DNA from: RGIG9041 sp045612565
Lineage (GTDB): Bacteria; Bacillota; Clostridia; Oscillospirales; QAKW01
DNA length: 8,578 nucleotides
Assembly (NCBI GenBank): GCA_045612565.1
Contig: JAZKZG010000073.1
Coordinates: 1-8,578, forward strand
Direction: 5' to 3'
In this document: positions 1-6,657 of the stretch, one piece after another
How the letters are laid out: every line of letters starts with the position of its first letter
Position numbering within the stretch: the stretch's first letter is position 1
Notes under the pieces: generated by a model
Told to the model about the DNA's origin: nothing
The model's database searches: none
What the model saw: only the letters and a program-made list of their open reading frames with translations
Translations under genes and position numbers: made by a program

Positions 1-445
1 CTATCATTTCACTAATTTGTTCAATTGTCGGTTCCTTTGAGTGCTCTGTAATAAATTGCTCCTTCGCTTGCATCGCTTTGTATGCAATATCTCTTAAAGA
101 ACGAGATACGCGAAGTGACTGATGATCACGTAAATAACGACGAATCTCTCCTAAAATCATTGGAACAGCATATGTTGAAAATCGAACATTATGCTTTAAA
201 TCAAAATGATCGATTGCCTTAAGTAAACCGATACAACCTACTTGAAATAAATCATCTGCCTGCTCGTTGCGATAAGCAAGACGACCGACAAGGCTTAATA
301 CTAATCTTAAATTACACGTTACGAGTTCCTCACGAATTGATTCATTGCCGGCTTGTAATGCGCGAAACTTATCCATCATTTCTTCGTGCTTTATTATAGG
401 CAAACTAGATGTATCAACACCACAAAGCTGTACTTTTGTTCGCAT
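1..445 (-). CDS. sigG: RNA polymerase sporulation sigma factor sigma G (3' end outside the window)
   Basis: Sigma-70 family factor that directs late forespore transcription during endospore formation. The 148 residues present (of roughly 260 in the family) begin with the sigma G hallmark CGVDTSSLP at residues 8-16. Region 2 follows at about 44-108, with NLRLVL, DDLFQVGCIGL and RFSTYAVPMILGEIRRYLRD, then the start of region 3 with VSRSLRDIAYKA (113-124). I recognised it by direct resemblance to Bacillus subtilis SigG, including the N-terminal signature that separates it from SigF. The ATG at 445-443 is chosen because GGAGG (457-453) lies 7 nt upstream. It is the third gene after spoIIGA and sigE, the classical order, separated from sigE by 75 nt that hold a candidate forespore promoter. 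The reading frame runs off base 1 with no internal stop, so the truncation is only the window edge. Regions 3 and 4 cannot be checked. Confidence 0.96.
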   Translation of the reverse strand, partial: MRTKVQLCGVDTSSLPIIKHEEMMDKFRALQAGNESIREELVTCNLRLVLSLVGRLAYRNEQADDLFQVGCIGLLKAIDHFDLKHNVRFSTYAVPMILGEIRRYLRDHQSLRVSRSLRDIAYKAMQAKEQFITEHSKEPTIEQISEMI

Positions 446-475
446 ATTCATTCCTCCGAACGTTTATTTACAGTC

Positions 476-503
476 AGTTTGTCCGGAACGAATAAATCTA
501 TGC
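476..503 (-). promoter_or_regulatory. candidate sigma F/sigma G-type promoter of sigG
   Basis: On the minus strand, GCATA (503-499) is followed after 14 nt by GGACAAACT (484-476). Forespore sigma factors in B. subtilis recognise GYWTA-like -35 and GGnrAnAnT-like -10 elements. The -35 here fits fully, and the -10 matches GG, A, A and T at the conserved positions, with one mismatch at the purine. The spacer is slightly shorter than the usual 15 or so. Transcription would begin a few bases downstream and leave a short leader with the GGAGG site of sigG. Known biology supports it, since sigG needs forespore-specific transcription apart from spoIIGA-sigE read-through. It was found by eye and has not been tested. 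Confidence 0.55.
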
Positions 504-520
504 TATTCAACATTTACCAA

Positions 521-1231
521 TTATACAGCTGGCTCGTTTAAATACTCTCTCAACTCTAAAATTATTTTTTTCTCTAGGCGCGAAATATAGCTTTGCGATA
601 TCCCGAGATGATCTGCTACTTCTTTTTGTGTCATTTCTTTGTGTTCATTAAGTCCATAACGCATTTCTGTTATTTGTTTTTCTCGTTCGTTGAGTGATTT
701 CATTGCTTGTACAAGCATTTGCCTTTCGGCGTCATATTCTAAGTCTTTATATACGCTGTCATTGTCTGTACCAAGTATGTCAGATAATAATAACTCATTG
801 CCATCCCAATCAATATTTAATGGCTCATCCAGTGAAATTTCATTTTTTTGAATGTTGTTTTTTCTGAGAAACATTAGTATTTCATTTTCGATACAGCGGG
901 ATGCATAAGTTGCAAGCTTTATGTTTTTATCACAGTTAAAGGTTTTGATGGCTTTGATTAATCCTATGCTACCGATTGAAATTAAATCTTCAGCCATTAT
1001 GCCGGTGTTTTCAAAACGCTTTGCAATATAAACAACAAGTCTTAAATTGTGCTCGATCAGTTTTTCCTGCGCCTCTTTGTTTTCGGTCTTTAAGAGTTCT
1101 ATATATTCTGCTTCTTTTTGCCTTGAAAGTGGTGGAGGCAATGTATTGAATGTGCCTACATAATTGATTTTACAGGCAAGAATTCTAAATAATTTGAATT
1201 TTGTTAACGCAAATAAAATCTTTTCAATCAT
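521..1231 (-). CDS. sigE: RNA polymerase sporulation sigma factor pro-sigma E
   Basis: Mother-cell-specific early sporulation sigma factor, made as an inactive membrane-associated precursor. The 236 residues match B. subtilis SigE closely: LPPPLS (31-36), NLRLVVYIAKRFENTG (62-77), EDLISIGSIGLIKA (81-94), KLATYASRCIENEILM (105-120) and DEPLNIDWDGNELLLSD (135-151). Region 4 carries the helix-turn-helix TQKEVADHLGISQSYISRLEKK (201-222). The first 23 or so residues are basic and hydrophobic and form the pro-sequence. By alignment with the B. subtilis cleavage before Tyr-Ile-Gly-Gly, SpoIIGA should cut just before Tyr24-Val-Gly, leaving about 213 residues. The ATG start is supported by GAGGAG (1243-1238), which lies inside the last codons of spoIIGA. 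The 3-nt gap to spoIIGA implies translational coupling of the protease with its substrate. No terminator is visible before sigG. Confidence 0.97.
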   Translation of the reverse strand: MIEKILFALTKFKLFRILACKINYVGTFNTLPPPLSRQKEAEYIELLKTENKEAQEKLIEHNLRLVVYIAKRFENTGIMAEDLISIGSIGLIKAIKTFNCDKNIKLATYASRCIENEILMFLRKNNIQKNEISLDEPLNIDWDGNELLLSDILGTDNDSVYKDLEYDAERQMLVQAMKSLNEREKQITEMRYGLNEHKEMTQKEVADHLGISQSYISRLEKKIILELREYLNEPAV

Positions 1232-1234
1232 AAT

Positions 1235-2086
1235 TTACTCCTCTAAAAAGTGTTTTGAATGCATGAGCGCTTGATATGAACGGTCAGAAGATAAGTGATG
1301 TTGTGATATTCCCACTAAAACATTTTTTATTTCTTTCTTAGATGTTTTGTCATAAACGTATGAAGGTTTGAAAGCGTAGATTATATTACTGTTGCCTGTT
1401 GCATCATAGAATGGGATTATTCTCATATTATTTTTAATTATTGAATCGTAGTCATTTTCCAAGTTTACATTTATTATTTTTTTAATTACATCTTTTTCTA
1501 CAAGAATGACAGGTTTTTGTGAAATTGGGTCATAAAGATTATTACCTGTATCTATTAGAGCGTTTGTGCATACAGTTTTTCCATTTTGATTAACTTCTAT
1601 TTCTTTTATTATAGATGTTTGATTTGTGCCGTTTAAAATTCTTCCAAAGACTTTTATTAAAAAATAAAAGATTATTGCCAACATAATAATTGCCCATAAT
1701 GGCAAATTTATATAGTATTCTCCGTTGGAGTAGTTCATTTTCGAGCCGAGATTTGTAAATCGGTAAAAAGCGAACATTCCTCCGCCATATATAAAATTAA
1801 TTATATAATAAGTAACAAAAACTTTCAGGTGTGAAGTGATGTTTTTCCACTTGAAAGCAATTAAAACAATTATGTTGCTTATGAAAATCTTTAACACAAT
1901 GATATCTAATATTTTTAAACTGGGGAAAAATATTATTACGCTGTAAAATGCGCCGATAGACGATGCACAAAAAAATCTAAATGTATTCGCTTTCTTATTC
2001 GATATAAATGCTGTGGAAGAAATTATTATGTAATCGACAATTAAGTTTAGTAAAAATAATACATCAACATAGACAGTAATATTCAA
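1235..2086 (-). CDS. spoIIGA: sporulation sigma-E factor-processing peptidase SpoIIGA
   Basis: Membrane-embedded aspartic protease that removes the pro-sequence of sigma E in the mother cell, after a signal from the forespore (SpoIIR in Bacillus). The N-terminal half has about five hydrophobic membrane segments. The cytosolic C-terminal half holds the catalytic motif ALIDTGNNLYDP, matching the family's GLIDSGNQLYDP, with the active Asp in DTGN (residue 179 from the start used here). The C-terminal VGISQHHLSSD block is also family-like. I place the start at TTG (2086-2084): GGGGTGA (2098-2092) lies 5 nt upstream, and the resulting N-terminus MNITVYVDVLFLLN lines up with B. subtilis MKIYLDVIWLLN. 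A GTG three codons upstream (2095-2093) also opens the frame but sits inside that ribosome binding site. The protein is 283 residues, near the usual 300. It is first in the cluster, with sigE 3 nt downstream. The adjacent ftsA-ftsZ often seen in other spore formers is absent; a murJ-like gene is divergent instead. Confidence 0.95.
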   Translation of the reverse strand: MNITVYVDVLFLLNLIVDYIIISSTAFISNKKANTFRFFCASSIGAFYSVIIFFPSLKILDIIVLKIFISNIIVLIAFKWKNITSHLKVFVTYYIINFIYGGGMFAFYRFTNLGSKMNYSNGEYYINLPLWAIIMLAIIFYFLIKVFGRILNGTNQTSIIKEIEVNQNGKTVCTNALIDTGNNLYDPISQKPVILVEKDVIKKIINVNLENDYDSIIKNNMRIIPFYDATGNSNIIYAFKPSYVYDKTSKKEIKNVLVGISQHHLSSDRSYQALMHSKHFLEE

Positions 2087-2112
2087 ACCGGTCACCCCGT
2101 TTATAGTTTAAC

Positions 2113-2121
2113 ATTATATCA
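2113..2121 (-). promoter_or_regulatory. extended -10 promoter of spoIIGA-sigE
   Basis: The minus strand reads TGATATAAT at 2121-2113, a perfect extended -10 (TGn plus TATAAT). This is the only strong promoter element between spoIIGA and the divergent operon. No TTGACA-like hexamer lies 16-18 nt upstream, nor a clear one at about 22 nt. In B. subtilis this operon is read by sigma A with Spo0A~P compensating for abnormal spacing, so a weak -35 is compatible with an activator-dependent promoter. No good Spo0A box (TGTCGAA) was found in the intergenic region. Confidence 0.6.
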
Positions 2122-2169
2122 TTAAAAAATATGTTGTATTTTGTTTTTATCCTTAAATTTCAGTGGGTA

Positions 2170-2198
2170 TTTACTTTTTTAAATAAATATGATAAAAT
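2170..2198 (+). promoter_or_regulatory. sigma A-type promoter of the flippase/ligase operon
   Basis: TTTACT (2170-2175, 4 of 6 to TTGACA) is followed after exactly 17 nt by TAAAAT (2193-2198, 5 of 6 to TATAAT). TG at 2190-2191 gives an extended -10, TGaTAAAAT. Transcription would start near 2205, leaving about 23 nt before the TTG start and including GAGGAG at 2214-2219. A TATAAT at 2208-2213 lies too close to the ribosome binding site to be useful for this gene. The divergent spoIIGA -10 is about 50-80 bp away, so the two promoters could influence each other. Confidence 0.6.
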
Positions 2199-2227
2199 TC
2201 ATTAAATTATAATGAGGAGACGTTATT

Positions 2228-3775
2228 TTGTCGCATAAAAATAAAAAAAACGTATATATATATTTGGTTTTGGTTTCCGCTGTACTTTTGACAAAAGTTC
2301 TGGGGCTGTTGCGCGGAATTTTATTGTCTCAGAATTATGGTACGGGTGTTGAAGCATCGGCATTTACCGCTGTGTCTAACTTGCCGCTTATTTTATTTGA
2401 TGTTACTTTCGGTACAGCTATCTCTTCGGCATTTGTACCTGTTTTTAATGAGAAAATCTCAAAAAATGGTGATAAACAAGCTAACAGGTTTGCATCTACA
2501 TTTTTAAATATTGTTCTGTTTTTTTCTTTTGTTATTGTGGTACTTGGTATTATTTTTCCTAAATATGCTGTTTTGCTTGTTGCATCGGGATTTGGTGGAA
2601 ATGCTGATGTTATGAATCTTGCTTCGTCACTTATGCAAATAATTATGCCCATTATGAGTTTTGCATGTTGTACGTTTATTTTTGTTGGTATCTTGCAATC
2701 GTACGGTGAATTTGTTGCGCCTGCTCTTGTTTCGCTGTTTTCTAATCTTTCGATGATACTTTATTTCTTGTTTTTAAACAAAGAATTTGGAATAAAAGGT
2801 CTTGCAGTTGCTTTTGTTATCGGATGGGCATTACAGTTTATTTTCTTGATCCCGTTTTTAAAAAAGAAAAAATTCAATTACTCTTTTATTTTTGATTTTA
2901 AATCACCTGATATTAAAAAAGTTGCGGTTTTAACTTTACCGCTTTTTGTTGCAGCTTTGGCTCAACCTATTAATCAACTTATTTCGTCAAATTTAAGTTC
3001 TTCTGTATCGGATAACGGTGTTGCGACTGTTAATTATGCATATACGGCTTACTATATTGTTGCCGGTGTATTTTCTTATGCTTTGACAAATATGTTTTTT
3101 CCTGAAATGTCTCGCAAATTTGCACAAAATGATGTTGATGGTGCTACACATATTTGCCGAGATATGCTTTCAAATATTACTGCGATTATTATGCCTATTA
3201 TGGCGTTTATGGGCGCTTGTTCATATCCTATTATTAAGTTGTTATATCAACGCGGAGAATTTACACCACAAGATACTGTGAATGTAAGTGCTCTTTTAGC
3301 AGTGTATGTTCTTGGTATGATTTTTTTGTCGTGGCAAGATATTTTTAATAAATTCTTCTATTCTATGCAAAAATCACTTATACCTATGATTTGTGCAGCT
3401 ATTGGAATTGTATGTAATTTAGTTTTTTCTATAATTTTGACATCAAAATTAGGTCTTGCCGGTTTGGCTCTTTCTACGGTGATTGCGGGTATAGTAATGA
3501 CTGTCTTTTTAAGTGTTTTTTCTTTAAGAATAACAAAAAATATATTTACAAAAGAATTTGTGATTGAACTTATAAGGTTGGTTTTCAGCGGTGTTTGTGT
3601 ATATGCACTTTGTAAAATTCTCACAGCTACCTTTGCTTTTTCAGGCGATTTTATATTTGAAGCATTAACGGTTGTTATAATCTTCATGTTAGCAGTTATA
3701 CTGTATTTGCTTTTACTTTTTGTTCTAAAATCCGAAAATTTATCAAAAATATTAAATCTTTTTAAGAAGGGATAG
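2228..3775 (+). CDS. murJ: MurJ/MviN-family lipid-linked glycan flippase (MOP superfamily)
   Basis: Polytopic membrane protein predicted to flip a lipid-linked saccharide, classically the peptidoglycan precursor lipid II, from the cytoplasmic to the outer face. At 515 residues with about 14 hydrophobic segments it has the family size. MurJ features include TKVLGLLRGILLSQNYG (22-38), SSAFVPVFNE (66-75), LLYQRGEFTPQDT (338-350) and FYSMQKSLIPM (377-387). By visual alignment to E. coli MurJ, Arg29 matches Arg24 and Lys23 matches Arg18. The Arg52/Arg53 pair becomes Phe57-Asp58, and the YADR motif bearing Arg270 becomes YAYT (270-273). It is therefore a divergent member, and its substrate may not be lipid II. 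The start is TTG with GAGGAG (2214-2219) 8 nt upstream. An A8 run lies in codons 6-8. It is the first gene of a four-gene operon and ends 8 nt before the O-antigen ligase-like gene, whose AGGTGA ribosome site overlaps this stop codon. Confidence 0.85.
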   Translation: MSHKNKKNVYIYLVLVSAVLLTKVLGLLRGILLSQNYGTGVEASAFTAVSNLPLILFDVTFGTAISSAFVPVFNEKISKNGDKQANRFASTFLNIVLFFSFVIVVLGIIFPKYAVLLVASGFGGNADVMNLASSLMQIIMPIMSFACCTFIFVGILQSYGEFVAPALVSLFSNLSMILYFLFLNKEFGIKGLAVAFVIGWALQFIFLIPFLKKKKFNYSFIFDFKSPDIKKVAVLTLPLFVAALAQPINQLISSNLSSSVSDNGVATVNYAYTAYYIVAGVFSYALTNMFFPEMSRKFAQNDVDGATHICRDMLSNITAIIMPIMAFMGACSYPIIKLLYQRGEFTPQDTVNVSALLAVYVLGMIFLSWQDIFNKFFYSMQKSLIPMICAAIGIVCNLVFSIILTSKLGLAGLALSTVIAGIVMTVFLSVFSLRITKNIFTKEFVIELIRLVFSGVCVYALCKILTATFAFSGDFIFEALTVVIIFMLAVILYLLLLFVLKSENLSKILNLFKKG

Positions 3776-3783
3776 GTGATCTA

Positions 3784-5601
3784 ATGTATAAAGCCTTATG
3801 GCTTCGAATTGGCGATATTTTCAAGGCTTCATTATTTGGACGATTTTTTCTTTCTGTTTGCACATATATTTCTAATGCTTTTAAAGCAAGTTATTTTTAT
3901 GCTTTTTTTGCCGACAGAGATATGGGTAGCTTTGCGCAAAATGCTGCTATCCCGCGTTTTATAAGAAAGCTGTTCTTTGAAGGGTTTATATCAAAAATAA
4001 TTTCTCAAAGTTTTTTCATAAATTTTATTTGCGATATACCTAAAAAGGTAATGTCAGCACCGCTGTCTGTTATATCGTGTTATCTAGTTCCAAGCAGTTT
4101 GATTTTGTTTTTTAGATCATACGGTAATATTCCACGCATGATTGCATTTTCACTACTCTTTATTATAGGAATAATACTTATAAGATTTAAAACAACAGTT
4201 GGAACAATTATTAAATCTTCTTTTGTGCTGGGAAAATTTTGTGATTTTTTTGATATAAAGACTGATTATTTACCAAATCAGAAACCTGTTGAAATATGTG
4301 TTCTGGCGGCTTTTTCCGGAACTATTGCGGGATGTGCCTCATTTATTGGTGGGGATATGATAATGTTTGCGGCGTTTGCGGGACTTTTGTTTTTTCCATT
4401 TTTACTTGCATCGCCACTGTTACTTATTACTATTACCATATTTGCTGGTATTTCACTTTCAACTTTCCCTGCGGTTGCACTTTCGTTGTTAACTTTTGTG
4501 GTTGTACTTTGCCGTGTTTTTTGTAAAATTGAAAAACTGCCTGATTTCAGACCGATTTATATTTTGGGAGCAATGTATTTTGTTTTAACTCTTTATCATG
4601 TGTTTGTGGGCTTTGCGGGCAGTGATAGTATCCTTGCGGCAATTATACAATTGTCTTTAATGCTTTTGTTTTTCTCTGTGACAATTGTTGTTAACAACAG
4701 AGATATATTTAAAAAATTGATTTTTTCTATAACCACGTGCACTTTGTATACAAGTGCGGTTGGTCTTGCACAATTTGTTTTTGGCAAGGGTGGAATGGGA
4801 TGGTCTGACAACGAAGAGTATGTTGGAGGACTCAGTCGTATTACTTCAACATTTGCAAACCCAAATGTATACGGCGAATTTTTGATCATTACAATTTGTA
4901 TTTCGTTTATTGCTGTGGTAATGTCAAAAACTTTTATACAACGTTTGTTCTTTATTGGATGTTTTTTATTGCAGGTTGTAAATCTTGCATTGACATATTC
5001 TCGCGGTTGCTACATTGCAGTTGCGTTAGCAGCTTTTATCGTTGTCTGGTGCTGCGATAAACGTTTGCTTACTCTTGGTGTTTTTGCTGTGCCAATTCTT
5101 CCGTATGTTTTGCCTCAAAATATGCTTACAAGACTTTTGAGTGTTGGTTCATATTTTAAAGATACGTCAGTTTCATATAGAATGAGTATATGGAAGGCTG
5201 CGTTTAAAATAGTAAAGAATCATTGGTTTATCGGTTCCGGCATAGGAACGGCGGCTTTTACAGCTTTTTATCTTGATTATATGATTCCTGGTGTAGATGC
5301 TCAACATTCACACAATTGGTTTATGCAGATAACAATTGAAATGAGTATTGTTGCTTTGATAATATTGCTTTTGATTATGTTTTATACAGTTAAAGATGTA
5401 AGCTTTATTGTAAAAAATACCGGCACCTTAGAGTGTAAGTTGGCTATAATCCCCTTGTTTGCCGCTATGTGCGGTGTATTTGTTGAGGGTTTTGTAGATT
5501 ATATTTTCTACAACAATATAATTTATATGATGTTTTGGACATTAATTGCACTAATGGTTTGCATTCTTAATATTTATGATGCTGAGTTGAAACGAGATTA
5601 A
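3784..5601 (+). CDS. O-antigen ligase/polymerase-like membrane protein (Wzy_C type)
   Basis: A 605-residue polytopic membrane protein. The C-terminal half carries the sequence pattern of O-antigen ligases and Wzy-type polymerases, which join lipid-linked glycan units on the outer membrane face: RITSTFANPNVYGE (352-365), LTYSRGCYIAV (403-413), YRMSIWKAAF and WFIGSGIG in 465-488, and the family's histidine motif in HSHNWFMQITIE (508-519). About ten hydrophobic segments lie between 170 and 597. Typical family members have about 400-450 residues. Here roughly 160 extra N-terminal residues contain amphipathic, Phe-rich stretches and hydrophobic segments near 92-110 and 118-134, with no domain I recognise. 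AGGTGA (3774-3779) lies 4 nt before ATG. The partner flippase lies directly upstream and two DUF4330-type proteins follow. In a Gram-positive host the acceptor would be a cell-wall or secreted glycan rather than lipopolysaccharide. The family is clear; the substrate, and whether it ligates or polymerises, is not. Confidence 0.82.
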   Translation: MYKALWLRIGDIFKASLFGRFFLSVCTYISNAFKASYFYAFFADRDMGSFAQNAAIPRFIRKLFFEGFISKIISQSFFINFICDIPKKVMSAPLSVISCYLVPSSLILFFRSYGNIPRMIAFSLLFIIGIILIRFKTTVGTIIKSSFVLGKFCDFFDIKTDYLPNQKPVEICVLAAFSGTIAGCASFIGGDMIMFAAFAGLLFFPFLLASPLLLITITIFAGISLSTFPAVALSLLTFVVVLCRVFCKIEKLPDFRPIYILGAMYFVLTLYHVFVGFAGSDSILAAIIQLSLMLLFFSVTIVVNNRDIFKKLIFSITTCTLYTSAVGLAQFVFGKGGMGWSDNEEYVGGLSRITSTFANPNVYGEFLIITICISFIAVVMSKTFIQRLFFIGCFLLQVVNLALTYSRGCYIAVALAAFIVVWCCDKRLLTLGVFAVPILPYVLPQNMLTRLLSVGSYFKDTSVSYRMSIWKAAFKIVKNHWFIGSGIGTAAFTAFYLDYMIPGVDAQHSHNWFMQITIEMSIVALIILLLIMFYTVKDVSFIVKNTGTLECKLAIIPLFAAMCGVFVEGFVDYIFYNNIIYMMFWTLIALMVCILNIYDAELKRD

Positions 5602-5617
5602 AGGAGCTGTTATAAAA

Positions 5618-6112
5618 ATGAAAAAATATAAACTTTTTGGTAAATTCCCGATTTTTGATATTGTAATTGTTTTGGTTTTAATTTTGGCTGTGTTTTTTGT
5701 TGGCAAGGTGTTTATGTCAAGCAAGACCGGGCAGGTGGTTACAAATTCAAAAACAAACACAATAAGATACACTGTTGAATTTCAAAATATATCTTCTATG
5801 GTTGATGGTGTTCCTGAAGCAAATGAAAAAGTGCGAGATGTTGAGACAAGTACTGAAATTGGCCGAGTTGTTTCTGCGGAGTCGAAACCATATTCTACTA
5901 CCACTTGTGATATGATTACAGGAGAAGCTGTAACAAGTGTTCAAAGTGACAGACAAAATATTGAAGTTGTAATTGAGGTAACTGCTGATGTTTCGGATAC
6001 CGGAATTTCAGTTAATGGTTATAGATTTGGTGTTGGCAGAACAATTGGCATTTCTATGACAAGTATATCAGGCGGCGCGATAGTAAGAAATATTGAAATA
6101 TTAGAGGTGTAG
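5618..6112 (+). CDS. DUF4330-type single-pass membrane protein, first copy
   Basis: A 164-residue protein of unknown function. A short basic N-terminus, MKKYKLFGKFPIFD, precedes one strongly hydrophobic segment (about 12-33). A mostly beta-like, Thr/Val/Ser-rich part follows, probably outside the membrane, with a central VDGVPEANEKVRDVETSTEIGRV region (62-84). The layout KxFGKxxxxDIxIV plus one membrane span is what I know of DUF4330; I assign it from memory of that pattern, not a search. AAAGGAG overlapping the upstream stop codon serves as ribosome binding site, 16 nt after the ligase-like gene. The next gene starts 1 nt after its stop and is probably a paralog. Co-transcription with a flippase and a polymerase-like protein suggests an accessory or scaffold role in glycan export, but nothing in the sequence shows enzymatic activity. 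Confidence 0.7.
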   Translation: MKKYKLFGKFPIFDIVIVLVLILAVFFVGKVFMSSKTGQVVTNSKTNTIRYTVEFQNISSMVDGVPEANEKVRDVETSTEIGRVVSAESKPYSTTTCDMITGEAVTSVQSDRQNIEVVIEVTADVSDTGISVNGYRFGVGRTIGISMTSISGGAIVRNIEILEV

Positions 6113-6113
6113 T

Positions 6114-6611
6114 ATGAAAGTTATTGATAGCAAAGGACGTTTTTTTGGAAAAATAAGTTTTATTGACATAATTATTGTTGCTTCTGTATTATTTATTGCT
6201 ATTGTTTTTATACTTAATTCAAAGGGTAAAGTTAATTTGCCTGTTTCGGTTGATTCTACCGTTGAATATACAACACAGTTAAAAGCGTATAATTTATATA
6301 CTACATCAATAAATCCGTTTGAGATCGGAGATAATGTTTACTCCGCTTCGGGAGAACTTATTGGTAAAATTACTAATATTGATTCAAAACAAGGTTATAC
6401 TAAAGAAAAACTTCAAAATGGAACATATATTGATTTGCCGAGTTTAGAGTATACTGATTATTATTTGACAGTTGAAGGCACGGGTACTTTAACAGATAAA
6501 GGTTATAAAGCACAAGGTTCATTTTCGATTATACCTAATGATACAATTAAAATTTCATCTAAAGTTTATTTTGGAAATGTTGTTGTTTTAAGTGTCGAAA
6601 AAAATGTTTAA
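6114..6611 (+). CDS. DUF4330-type single-pass membrane protein, second copy
   Basis: A 165-residue protein of the same plan as its upstream neighbour. The cytoplasmic start, MKVIDSKGRFFGKISFID, resembles the neighbour's N-terminus (FGK, then a hydrophobic pair and Asp), followed by one membrane span at about 17-35 and an outer domain. The outer domain includes the FEIGDNVYSASGELIGKITNID block (69-90), reminiscent of the first copy's NEKVRDVETSTEIGRVVS, which suggests an ancient tandem duplication with strong divergence. Its ribosome site GAGGTG (6104-6109) lies within the last codons of the first copy, and its ATG follows that stop after 1 nt, so equal, coupled synthesis is likely. It ends the operon; no clear hairpin terminator is seen before the HPr promoter 47 nt later. 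Function is unknown. Confidence 0.7.
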   Translation: MKVIDSKGRFFGKISFIDIIIVASVLFIAIVFILNSKGKVNLPVSVDSTVEYTTQLKAYNLYTTSINPFEIGDNVYSASGELIGKITNIDSKQGYTKEKLQNGTYIDLPSLEYTDYYLTVEGTGTLTDKGYKAQGSFSIIPNDTIKISSKVYFGNVVVLSVEKNV

Positions 6612-6657
6612 AAATGTTTGTGTTTATGTCAAACTGACCAAAAGTAAATGATTTCTA

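Noticed and set aside
345..590. Plus-strand open frame of 81 codons over the sigE-sigG gap
   Set aside because: It lies antisense to the end of sigE and start of sigG, has no ribosome binding site and no recognisable protein pattern; the conserved minus-strand genes explain the region.
2228..2235. TTGTCGCA as a possible Spo0A box for spoIIGA
   Set aside because: It is one mismatch from TGTCGAA but lies about 120 bp upstream of the expected spoIIGA start site, overlaps the flippase start codon, and has no second box near it.
3358..3687. Minus-strand open frame of 109 codons inside the flippase gene
   Set aside because: It is a shadow frame antisense to conserved MurJ sequence, with low-complexity composition and no start context.
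4296..4526. Plus-strand open frame of 76 codons, rich in Cys and Tyr, inside the ligase-like gene
   Set aside because: It is an out-of-frame reading of the membrane segments of the ligase-like protein and has no ribosome binding site.
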